Part shown: in pieces, positions 1 through 6,202 of the stretch
How positions within the stretch are numbered: position 1 is the first letter of the stretch
Layout: the number at the start of each line of letters is the position of its first letter
Assembly (NCBI GenBank): GCA_009774215.1
Contig: VSNH01000225.1
Span: forward strand, 1-6,578
Direction: 5' to 3'
Length of the DNA: 6,578 bases
From: Lachnospiraceae bacterium
GTDB lineage: Bacteria; Bacillota; Clostridia; Lachnospirales; Lachnospiraceae
Position numbers and translations under genes: made by a program
Notes under the pieces: model-generated
The model's input: the letters and a program-made list of their open reading frames with translations, nothing else
Databases searched by the model: none
What the model was told of the DNA's origin: nothing

Positions 1-821
1 AAAGAGGGTGCCGTAATGGTGTTTATACTGTCGAAAATAAAATGCTTTTTCCGTCTACTACAAAGTGCCGCGTTACAGTATATGTGAAGGTTTCCATTGA
101 TCAGTACAACGTGATGGGTATTCTTCATATAGGCAGCGAAACGGTCAAAGAGAAACTTCGGGCCATTGAAGAATATAGGCTTTTTGAAAGCGTCATCCCT
201 CAAAATGGTTTCTATCTCCTGATCGGAAAGCGGATCCTTCAGGACGAACCTGTTAATAATGCGGATTGCTTCCCGTGTTTCCTCTACGCTGTAGTCGTTG
301 CTCTGCAAGGTCAGTATGTAATTGAAAAGTTCCTGATTCCGGCCATCCCCGGCTTCCATGTTCAGGAAGTCCATCTTGCACCTGACAGGCAGTAACCACT
401 TCGGAACTTCCTGATATTCCCCGCCCGGTTCAATATCCCATTCACAGAAACGTTCTTCACCGTCCGTTTTCAGCACTTCATAGGACGCAACATAGCCCAC
501 CTTAATATCAGCGGTCAACCCTATGGCAAGGCGTGTATGCGTCTTGCACTGGTGAAGCTGTGTGTTTCTGAAAATGAAATGTTTCCCCCGGCTGGTACAG
601 ATCACCCTACAATTTAGCTGAAATTCTTCTACAATATCCATCAGTATTTCAGACTGTCCAGGATCGTCAATGTCTATGAACATGGTATTTTTTGCAAGGA
701 TCCCGGCATATTCCGGAAGTGACCGCACCTGTTCCAGCGTCTTGAAGTCCGTCCTGTCCTTGAACTTTTCCACACATTTTTTGTTTTTGGTTTCAACGTA
801 CCCTTTATACAGATCGCCCAT
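1..821 (-). CDS. PrimPol-type primase-helicase, N-terminal part (3' end outside window)
   Basis: The reading frame is open from the ATG at 819-821 to the window edge, giving 273 codons with no stop. Residues about 45-110 carry the three archaeo-eukaryotic primase (AEP) motifs: FIDID at 48-52 (metal-binding D50 and D52), SRGKH at 77-81 (H81) and ADIK at 104-107 (D105). Residues about 160-215 resemble a PriCT linker (N190 followed by KDPLSDQEIETIL), and 220-248 looks like the start of a D5_N region, so an SF3-type helicase domain is expected beyond the edge. Family knowledge says such proteins make primers and unwind phage DNA. The start is supported by an AAGGTG site about 9 nt upstream and lies 4 nt after the preceding gene. 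Residues 250-273 look less like what I would expect of the family; see findings. AEP primase is well supported; the helicase half is inferred. Confidence 0.85.
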   Translation of the reverse strand, partial: MGDLYKGYVETKNKKCVEKFKDRTDFKTLEQVRSLPEYAGILAKNTMFIDIDDPGQSEILMDIVEEFQLNCRVICTSRGKHFIFRNTQLHQCKTHTRLAIGLTADIKVGYVASYEVLKTDGEERFCEWDIEPGGEYQEVPKWLLPVRCKMDFLNMEAGDGRNQELFNYILTLQSNDYSVEETREAIRIINRFVLKDPLSDQEIETILRDDAFKKPIFFNGPKFLFDRFAAYMKNTHHVVLINGNLHIYCNAALCSRRKKHFIFDSINTITAPS

Positions 822-825
822 AATG

Positions 826-1098
826 TCACACCTTCAAACTTTCCAGCATTTCAAGAAATTTCTTTAATACCGATATTTCTTTTTGGCTTTTTTTTGTCTT
901 ATATCTCCATTCCAGATATTCCAACTGTTTAGTGATGGCTTCTGTCAACTGTTCAGATATTTCCTGAACATTGTTCAAATAACTAAACTCTTTGATAATG
1001 CTTAACAGCTTCTTAAACCGCTTTTGACTGCATGGGAAGAACTGATCAGCGTATATTATCATGTGTCCGTGTTCTGTTTTAATGTAAATATTTTTCAT
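826..1098 (-). CDS. Small AT-rich phage protein of unknown function (90 aa)
   Basis: I do not recognise a named family. The start is the ATG at 1096-1098, which overlaps the polymerase stop as ATGA and follows a GGGGTGAT ribosome site inside the polymerase 3' end. An upstream in-frame ATG at 1149 would overlap the polymerase by 55 nt and lacks a good site. The product begins with a short beta-like stretch (MKNIYIKTEHGHMIIYADQF). It continues as mostly helical, lysine- and glutamate-rich sequence at about 26-88, with no cysteine pair, signal peptide or membrane segment. Its DNA is about 34% G+C by hand count over 841-1080, below its neighbours. The position between polymerase and primase suggests a replication accessory or replisome-contact protein, but that is inference from context only. 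Confidence 0.7.
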   Translation of the reverse strand: MKNIYIKTEHGHMIIYADQFFPCSQKRFKKLLSIIKEFSYLNNVQEISEQLTEAITKQLEYLEWRYKTKKSQKEISVLKKFLEMLESLKV

Positions 1099-2936
1099 AC
1101 AATCACCCCATAATCTTTCAAGCGTTTTCTGGCAAAATCTATATACCACTGGCGATCCAGTTTTTCATGCGCCTGAACCCCTTCCACTGATTCATTGAAA
1201 ATATAGCAATGGTCAGGTGTATTTCCAAACTTTTCAGGCCGTCCACGTTTCCCGCCGCATTTCAGGATCCTTCCGTCTGTCATATCTCTGGAAGCAAAGA
1301 CACGGTATGACTTATAGGTGTACCGCTTTGTGTCTTTATAATTATAATAGGTCTTGACCACCCTTACACCCTTATTCACCAGTTCAGGCGTTCCGTGTTC
1401 ATGTTCCACCCATTTATAACTGTCTGACAGCTTCACAATTTTCTGGAATTGAATCAGGTCAGTACAGTCATTGATGGTCTGCTCTACAGGCGTTCCCCTT
1501 GTCATATAATCAATCAGGGCTTTATTCAGGATAGGAAGATCGTTATCTATCCGGGAGAGTTCCTTGACATATGCGCCCTTCCTTTCAATCTTGCCTTTTG
1601 AATCAATCCACAAGTAATTATTCACGTCCTTCTGGAATATCTCTGAAACAACATCCAGCCCTAAACTGATATTACATTTTTCAGTGCTGCATCTGCACTC
1701 CCAGTCATAGCAAATATCATCTACCATATTGAAGGCTTCGTCAGTATCAGGGATCCATATGATCAAACCGTCTGTATTGCTCTGGATCAATTCAAGACCC
1801 GGAACAGCTTCAAGGTGTTCAATCAGGTCAAGCAACATCAGCTGGCCGTTAATACACATACAGTTATTGTTCCGGGGATCATATGCCGGATTCGTGATGT
1901 CTTTCATGGCTCCTGAAAGCGCATTTAACAGCTTTTTATATGGGGCTTGTTCTTTCTTCTTGCCGGCCGCTTTCAGGCTCATTCTGGTGTCATATACCAC
2001 CTTGTAATTGTCATTCGTGGCCGCCCTTGTCACAAGCATCCATGCAAGTAGCAGGGAAGGGTAGTAGCTGCCTACGTCAACGTGGAGAAGCAGCCCCTTT
2101 TTGTGTATGGGCTTATCCGGCGCACCATGCAGACCGCCGAAACCGAAAACGTGAGGAACCCCGGCCACGATCATTTCAAAAGACTGTGTTTTATACCATG
2201 CCTTTTTTACGGAATCACTTTTCCCTTGTAAATCCATCCGCAAGGCTTCCCGTTTCTTTTCTTCAAACCAGTCCTGAACAGCTTTATATTTTTTCAGCTG
2301 TATGCAGGGAAGAAAGAAGTAGTCAAATTCATCATGGAAATTCTGTTTCACACACCCCAGCACTTTAGAAGTGATCCGGGCTTCCGTATCGCCTATATTT
2401 GACAGGTTTACCATGTCCGGGAAAGCCTTTACAATCCCATACATAGCATGAAAATCATCTATCTTTTCCAGAAATACCTTGATCGTTTCTTCCACGTCAT
2501 GACGGCAGTAAAACACTGTCTGATCAAGTTCTTCCTGTGTCAGTTTCCTGTTAAGGTCAAAAGGAACTTCTGTTTCCCTTATATCGGATCCAAGAAACCC
2601 TTCAAGCGTTTTCAGCCCTATAGGTGGATTCGGCATCACGTCATAGTTATTCAGTGTGATCTTGTTCAGTTCCCTTGAAAATTGCCAGCCGTCCATGTGC
2701 TGAACAATGATATAATCATTTATTTCTTTCGGATCAAAACCGCATAAAATCCCTTTCAGGATATATTGATCATAGTGGCGGGAATTGAAACCCACCCATA
2801 TATTGTGTTTATTTGCTTTATATAAGGCTTCAAGCTGGTCACGGTCATTTATAATCACGCTTTCTTTATGCGCATCACTGTCAATAACCACTACCAGCCA
2901 GTCATATTTGAAAACTTCAAAGTCATAGAACAACAT
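1095..2936 (-). CDS. Family B DNA polymerase with 3'-5' exonuclease (613 aa)
   Basis: This is the replicative DNA polymerase of the module. The N-terminal DEDD exonuclease is complete: Exo I YDFEVF at 4-9 (D5, E7), Exo II GFNSRHYD at 49-56 (N51, D56) and Exo III YCRHD at 143-147 (Y143, D147). GFGGLHGA at 265-272 resembles the family B YxGG/A linker. Motif A is DVGSYYPSL at 287-295 (D287), the motif B region is KKLLNALSGAMK at 334-345, and motif C is SNTDG at 386-390 with catalytic D389. Motifs A and C are only about 102 residues apart, which is compact for family B. Motif B has serine where the usual tyrosine sits. The start is supported by AAAGGA about 10 nt upstream, directly after a strong hairpin. 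The gene ends in an ATGA overlap with the next gene. Family A is excluded because its motifs are absent. Confidence 0.9.
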   Translation of the reverse strand: MLFYDFEVFKYDWLVVVIDSDAHKESVIINDRDQLEALYKANKHNIWVGFNSRHYDQYILKGILCGFDPKEINDYIIVQHMDGWQFSRELNKITLNNYDVMPNPPIGLKTLEGFLGSDIRETEVPFDLNRKLTQEELDQTVFYCRHDVEETIKVFLEKIDDFHAMYGIVKAFPDMVNLSNIGDTEARITSKVLGCVKQNFHDEFDYFFLPCIQLKKYKAVQDWFEEKKREALRMDLQGKSDSVKKAWYKTQSFEMIVAGVPHVFGFGGLHGAPDKPIHKKGLLLHVDVGSYYPSLLLAWMLVTRAATNDNYKVVYDTRMSLKAAGKKKEQAPYKKLLNALSGAMKDITNPAYDPRNNNCMCINGQLMLLDLIEHLEAVPGLELIQSNTDGLIIWIPDTDEAFNMVDDICYDWECRCSTEKCNISLGLDVVSEIFQKDVNNYLWIDSKGKIERKGAYVKELSRIDNDLPILNKALIDYMTRGTPVEQTINDCTDLIQFQKIVKLSDSYKWVEHEHGTPELVNKGVRVVKTYYNYKDTKRYTYKSYRVFASRDMTDGRILKCGGKRGRPEKFGNTPDHCYIFNESVEGVQAHEKLDRQWYIDFARKRLKDYGVIV

Positions 2937-2947
2937 AGGCTTTTTTC

Positions 2948-2989
2948 CTTTCTTTCGGTGGGTAATTGCTTACCCACCGAAAAGTAAAG
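2948..2989 (-). promoter_or_regulatory. Stem-loop abutting the polymerase ribosome-binding site
   Basis: Positions 2953-2965 and 2970-2982 form a perfect 13-bp inverted repeat around 2966-2969. Read on the transcribed minus strand, the loop is GCAA, a GNRA tetraloop. One base after the stem lies the SD AAAGGA of the polymerase (2946-2951). Outside a small internal loop, CUUU from 2986-2989 can pair with AAAG from 2948-2951, which would cover part of the SD. No T-run follows on the minus strand, so it is not a classic terminator. It could be a translational operator, an mRNA-stabilising stem, or a DNA operator for a dimeric repressor. The structure is seen directly; its role is inferred. Confidence 0.65.
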
Positions 2990-3016
2990 AAATCTTAACT
3001 TTTTCCAGAAAAAAAT

Positions 3017-3463
3017 TTACACGTCAAAAACCTCTTTAATGCTGATACTGTTGAAAGCGTCCTTGTCATAGTCAATTTCACATTCAACACGCCCCTGAAT
3101 TTCTTCGTAAATGTCGGCCACCAGTTCCACAAAATCCTGATAACCGTTAAATTCAGGAATTATGTCAGTCTGGAACTTGTCAAGTACGGTCAAGACGCTC
3201 TGGATCATGCTGCCATCGTTCTTTGTGCCGTAAATAACCCGGTTCATGAATATACACTTGTTTTTGTGTTCCCCTTCCTTCCCACGGGCCTGAATGAAGA
3301 ACATAGGGCGGCCGTCCTTCGTTGCCTTGATCTCCATTTTGTCGATCCCCACAATATAGGTTCCTTTGGGAATATCGCCGCTGTTGTTTTTCGCTTCTTC
3401 AACGTCCTTCCTTAACTGTTCCTGATCAACTGCCTTGTCTAATGCTGAAAAATCTACTGCCAT
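3017..3463 (-). CDS. DUF669-like phage protein, probable ssDNA-binding protein (148 aa)
   Basis: The protein begins MAVDFSALDKAVD, then has an acidic helical stretch (about 14-30), IPKGTYIVGIDKMEIK at 31-46, RPMFFIQARG near 52-61 and KNKCIFMNRVIYG at 67-79. This order matches, from memory, the DUF669 family found beside phage recombination ATPases and polymerases. That family is commonly regarded as a single-strand DNA-binding protein with a beta-rich fold. No cysteine cluster or catalytic motif is seen. The C-terminus is short and mixed acidic/hydrophobic (EVFDV), a weak parallel to the interaction tips of other SSBs. The start at 3463 was preferred over an ATG 27 nt upstream because AGAAAGGA precedes it and the usual N-terminus begins there. 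Its place between the ATPase/zinc-ribbon pair and the polymerase fits an SSB. Family call fair, biochemical role inferred. Confidence 0.72.
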   Translation of the reverse strand: MAVDFSALDKAVDQEQLRKDVEEAKNNSGDIPKGTYIVGIDKMEIKATKDGRPMFFIQARGKEGEHKNKCIFMNRVIYGTKNDGSMIQSVLTVLDKFQTDIIPEFNGYQDFVELVADIYEEIQGRVECEIDYDKDAFNSISIKEVFDV

Positions 3464-3516
3464 AATTATAACATCCTTTCTGCCCTTCATGGGGCCATAA
3501 AATTAAAATTTTTTAC

Positions 3517-3795
3517 CTACAGTTCAAGCGGATGCTGATCCATGATTTCCCTGCACCGCTTCACATTTATCTGTAAAAGTTCCTGCGCCTGTTGCGCCAG
3601 TGCGTTAGCCTGTTTCACAAGATCTTCATACCTCTGCATTTCCCGGCGCAAGGGCGGATCCGTTGCCGATACCACATAAGAAGTGTTACAGTGCTTACAG
3701 GTGAAATACTGGTATTCCAGATCGCCCTTCTGTTGCTTTTTCAGCTTGATAAAGATCTTCATTCCGCATTTATCACATTTTACTTTCTGCTCCAC
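3517..3795 (-). CDS. Zinc-ribbon and coiled-coil small protein, GTG start (92 aa)
   Basis: Two cysteine pairs, CDKC at 7-10 and CKHC at 33-36, are spaced as in a treble-clef or zinc-ribbon fold. After a short linker, residues about 50-85 form a charged, alanine/glutamine-rich helix likely to be a coiled coil. The start codon is GTG at 3793-3795, supported by AGGGGG five bases upstream and by the cysteine pairs lying near the N-terminus. It begins 2 nt after the ATPase stop, so translation is probably coupled, and the SD lies inside the ATPase's last codons. I cannot assign a function; similar proteins sit in phage replication operons and may bind DNA or a partner protein through the ribbon. 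No enzyme motif is visible. Confidence 0.75.
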   Translation of the reverse strand: MEQKVKCDKCGMKIFIKLKKQQKGDLEYQYFTCKHCNTSYVVSATDPPLRREMQRYEDLVKQANALAQQAQELLQINVKRCREIMDQHPLEL

Positions 3796-3797
3796 AT

Positions 3798-5096
3798 TTA
3801 CCCCCTTGTGCGCCTTGTACGGCGTGACCTTGCAGATCCACCCTGTTCAGGCTCCTGAACGGCTTCCTGCGGCGTTTCCTGCTGTTCTGCCTGACCTTCC
3901 GGCTGAATATCCCTTGTCTTGCGTTCACGGGGCTTTCTGTCACCCTCTACAGGGGGATTCATGGGAAGCGGTTCTTCGTCCTGTCCATCCGGGATATTAC
4001 AGCGTTTTGCTTCATATTCTTCTTTTGTAACCTGAACAGAACACTGTGCATCAATATTGTTAGGGAATACTTCACCCTTTTTCAGCATCCAGAAACTATC
4101 TGATTCCGCATGGTAAAAATACATATCTTCTGTAGCTTTGTTCTGATCAGCTTCTTCCTGACGTTCCCGGCGTGTACGGCGGGGCGGCTTTTCCAGATCC
4201 GGCTTCGGTACGGTATCGGCGGCAGCAGCGGCTTCTTCAAACGGAATTTCTTCACGATCCCCGGCAGCTTCCGAAACAGCCTTGTCAACCTGTTCCATAT
4301 ACTGACCGATCTTTTCATTGTTTTCAGCTTCCACCTGCGCCCGTGTCTTACGTTCGCCCTTCTGTGCTGCGGATGTACCCCTTGCCCTGCGTCCTTTCGG
4401 ATCCGGCTTTTCAATACCGCCGGCCACTTCCTGATCCCGTGCCGCCATTTCTGCATCACTCTTGTAGTTGCCTATCTCATAATAGTTACATACCTTATCA
4501 TCAATATAGGCAAGGTCATTTTCAACCGCATATTCTGAAAACATACCCATAGGGCTTTTTACGGTATCTTTGCCGCTGTTCTGCGTCAGGAAGAAATACT
4601 TCTGGTCAATAACGGACGTTCTCAAAACGATAGTGAACAGCCCTTCAATGGTGATTTTCTCCCTTAACAGCTTTCCGATCAGCTTAATGGTAGTGATCCC
4701 ATTTTCCAGCGTTTCACAATGAGAGAGATAATACACACGCACGTCAGCCGGAAGGTCAGCACAAATGTCAATCAGCTTGAAATAATCGTCACCAAAATCA
4801 TTCCATTTATCCCAGCCCCCTTCATGTATGCGGTTCATATAGGGAATGGAAAGCAAATACTGGAAGTCATCCACGATCAGGATCTTCTTCCCGGCTTTCG
4901 CCTGACCTTTCATCCATGCCATGATATTGCTGGACTTCGTTTCATTGTTCAGCATGGTGAACTTCCCATTGTTGGACTTGAACGGTAACGGTTTCCCCAC
5001 GGGATTGACCACCGCCGTGATTTCGGGATCAAGGTTCCTTAAACTGGTGCTTTTCCCGGTTCCTGATTCCCCCATGATTAAAATTTTCTGTGCCAT
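3798..5096 (-). CDS. Phage P-loop ATPase, AAA_24/Sak4-like, with long charged tail (432 aa)
   Basis: Residues 1-210 are a RecA/AAA-type NTPase core: Walker A GESGTGKS at 9-16, Walker B ILIVDDFQYLL at 72-82 (D76, D77) and a sensor-like strand VYYLSHCE at 121-128. This arrangement resembles phage AAA_24 proteins, some of which (Sak4 group) help single-strand annealing together with an SSB. The DUF669-like protein two genes downstream fits that pairing. Residues about 215-432 are low-complexity and highly charged, with basic patches (GRRAR, RRTRRER, RERKTR, RRTRRTRG) and acidic stretches. An aromatic, possibly folded island lies at 323-365. The start at 5096 is chosen over an ATG 15 nt upstream because MAQKILIMG leads straight into the P-loop and a GTGAGGT site precedes it. 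That site lies in a repeat shared with the preceding gene. ATPase is firm; recombination role inferred. Confidence 0.85.
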   Translation of the reverse strand: MAQKILIMGESGTGKSTSLRNLDPEITAVVNPVGKPLPFKSNNGKFTMLNNETKSSNIMAWMKGQAKAGKKILIVDDFQYLLSIPYMNRIHEGGWDKWNDFGDDYFKLIDICADLPADVRVYYLSHCETLENGITTIKLIGKLLREKITIEGLFTIVLRTSVIDQKYFFLTQNSGKDTVKSPMGMFSEYAVENDLAYIDDKVCNYYEIGNYKSDAEMAARDQEVAGGIEKPDPKGRRARGTSAAQKGERKTRAQVEAENNEKIGQYMEQVDKAVSEAAGDREEIPFEEAAAAADTVPKPDLEKPPRRTRRERQEEADQNKATEDMYFYHAESDSFWMLKKGEVFPNNIDAQCSVQVTKEEYEAKRCNIPDGQDEEPLPMNPPVEGDRKPRERKTRDIQPEGQAEQQETPQEAVQEPEQGGSARSRRTRRTRG

Positions 5097-5117
5097 CTTG
5101 TCATACCTCACTTTCTT
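5093..5117 (-). repeat. 25-bp direct repeat, copy at ATPase start
   Basis: This copy is identical over 25 bases to 5275-5299. On the minus strand it contains an AAGAAAGTGAGG ribosome site, a TATGACAAG spacer and the start codon plus one base (ATGG). The stop codon of the 56-residue gene (5108-5110) lies within it, so ending one gene and starting the next share the same bases. Confidence 0.9.
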
Positions 5118-5278
5118 TTAGTTTCTGCCCGCTTAATGTCACAGCGGATAACATCACCCACCCTGTAAACGGAAATTTTGCCGCCGTCCGGCGTTTTCAA
5201 TTCCATTTTAGGGATTTCCTGATCGTCAACCAGCTTTCTATATGTCCGGTTGATCCATTCTAAATAATCACGCTCCAT
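5108..5278 (-). CDS. Small basic protein of unknown function (56 aa)
   Basis: The family is not recognised. The chosen start is the ATG at 5276-5278, preceded by GTGAGGT. The same 25-base initiation region precedes the ATPase gene, which supports this start over in-frame ATGs at 5317 and 5326 that would overlap the upstream gene. The product is hydrophilic, with a helical N-terminus (MERDYLEWINRTYRKL), a middle that reads like a small beta hairpin (KTPDGGKISVYRVGDVIRCDI) and a basic end (KRAETKRK). It has no membrane segment, signal peptide or metal-binding cluster. The gene lies between two copies of the direct repeat and ends inside one of them. It could be a DNA- or RNA-binding accessory factor, but nothing seen proves that. 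Confidence 0.65.
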   Translation of the reverse strand: MERDYLEWINRTYRKLVDDQEIPKMELKTPDGGKISVYRVGDVIRCDIKRAETKRK

Positions 5279-5299
5279 CTTGTCATACCTCACTTTCTT
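5275..5299 (-). repeat. 25-bp direct repeat, copy at start of the 56-aa gene
   Basis: This is the second exact copy of the sequence at 5093-5117, offset by 182 bp. It holds the SD, spacer and ATG of the 56-residue gene and begins within the stop codon of the preceding cysteine-rich gene (TAA at 5298-5300). Identity ends right after the start codon on one side and just past the SD on the other. Confidence 0.9.
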
Positions 5300-5564
5300 A
5301 AATTCCACCGGCCGCATATGCTGCAAACCGGGCTTTTACCATCGGTTCCCGCATGGCTTCATCAACGCTGATTCCATGATTTTCTGCAAACTTAACAGCA
5401 TATTCACCAGCCGGATTTAATAACTTTTCATCAGATTCAGGACTTGCTACCGCTGCGGCTGCCTTTTTCCGTGGCGCACATTTACCCTTTTCAGGACATT
5501 CTTTGTCAAGTCGCACACAATAGCCACATGGTGTTTCATACTGACAGAACATAGTTCCCATCAT
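5298..5564 (-). CDS. Cysteine-cluster small phage protein (88 aa)
   Basis: Five cysteines crowd the N-terminal third: C7, C13, C16, C23 and C29, in the pattern C-x5-CGYC-x6-C-x5-C. That could hold zinc or possibly an iron-sulfur cluster. An alanine/lysine linker follows (about 32-42), then a helical C-terminal part (51-86) with AENHGISVDEAMREP. The first ATG overlaps the HD gene's stop by one base (TAATG), and AAGGGGG lies about 12 nt upstream. A second ATG four codons in (5550-5552) is a plausible alternative start, and neither can be excluded. Similar cysteine-led small proteins occur in phages of Clostridia as far as I recall, without a known job. Its place between the HD hydrolase and the recombination ATPase suggests a nucleic-acid or assembly accessory role, by inference only. 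Confidence 0.7.
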   Translation of the reverse strand: MMGTMFCQYETPCGYCVRLDKECPEKGKCAPRKKAAAAVASPESDEKLLNPAGEYAVKFAENHGISVDEAMREPMVKARFAAYAAGGI

Positions 5565-6199
5565 TATTCATCTGTACCCCCTTCAATAATGTGGCTGGCC
5601 CACATATCAGCCCAGTGAATGATCATCTGTAACCATGTTTCTTTACCTTTCAGGTCATACTTCATAAAATCGTACAGCCCATCGTGGCAAAGGATCGCCC
5701 ATTCTTCGGCTTCCGTCAGGTCAATGAACAGCGTGGCCAGCTTGATAGACCGTACAGCGTGGGGAATAGCAGACAGTTCAGGATTCCGCTTATAGGGCTT
5801 TGCGTCAGACTGCTTCCCAGATTTCAGGATGCTTTCAACATACATAGGCTTTTCATAATCGCCGCATTTCCCCAGATCGTGAAGCAGGGCGGCAATAACA
5901 ACGCTGTCCTGAACTTCGTTGTATCTTGCGCCGCCCAGCAGCGCAACACCAATTTTTTCCGCTATGGTCAGGACGTTCACGGAATGTTCAGCAAGCCCGC
6001 CTTTCTTCGCAAGATGATTTCCACCGCTACAAGGTGCTTCCAGAAAGCCGATTTCATTCATGTAGTCCAGAAGATCAACGATGCCCTCACGCTTTGTTTT
6101 CATAAGGGAATCTCTGATAATGTCAGCATAATTTACAGCGGGCTTTTCTTCCGTCTGCTTTGCCGCCTGTTCCTGTGTTGTTTCAGTTTTCTTTGCCAT
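5564..6199 (-). CDS. HD-domain metal-dependent phosphohydrolase (211 aa)
   Basis: Residues 1-22 are a polar, probably flexible lead. The rest is an HD domain: GGLAEH at 67-72 (H72), HDLGK at 107-111 (H107, D108), H147, CHDG at 171-174 (H172, D173) and HWADMWAS at 195-202 (D198). Together these supply the usual H...HD...D metal ligands plus extra histidines. The GGL-x2-H and HDLGK arrangement recalls the HD domain of YhaM-type exoribonucleases, but the OB domain of that family is absent. The substrate may therefore be a nucleotide, a cyclic dinucleotide or a nucleic acid end. The start has an ideal AAGGAG site about 9 nt upstream, embedded in the last codons of the nuclease gene, which stops 3 nt before the ATG. 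Operon position suggests nucleotide or DNA metabolism during phage replication. HD fold firm, substrate unknown. Confidence 0.85.
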   Translation of the reverse strand: MAKKTETTQEQAAKQTEEKPAVNYADIIRDSLMKTKREGIVDLLDYMNEIGFLEAPCSGGNHLAKKGGLAEHSVNVLTIAEKIGVALLGGARYNEVQDSVVIAALLHDLGKCGDYEKPMYVESILKSGKQSDAKPYKRNPELSAIPHAVRSIKLATLFIDLTEAEEWAILCHDGLYDFMKYDLKGKETWLQMIIHWADMWASHIIEGGTDE

Positions 6200-6202
6200 T
6201 GT

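Noticed and set aside
42..395. Plus-strand open frame of 117 codons at the left end
   Set aside because: It runs opposite the primase frame, which carries PriCT and AEP motifs, and has no family features of its own.
2948..2989. Rho-independent terminator between the DUF669-like gene and the polymerase
   Set aside because: The stem is strong, but no T-run follows it on the minus strand; a purine-rich ribosome site follows instead. On the plus strand it is followed by A-rich sequence. A regulatory or stabilising stem fits better.
2998..3015. Short inverted repeat of T and A runs around CCAG
   Set aside because: The arms are A/T only with a two-base loop, too weak to be a meaningful hairpin.
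3465..3470. TATAAT box as a promoter just before the DUF669-like gene
   Set aside because: It overlaps the ribosome-site-to-start spacer, so the transcript would begin inside the gene, and no TTGACA-like box lies about 17 bases upstream.
4110..4552. Plus- and minus-strand alternative frames across the ATPase tail
   Set aside because: They arise from the repetitive charged-codon composition of the ATPase tail and lack ribosome sites and recognisable domains.
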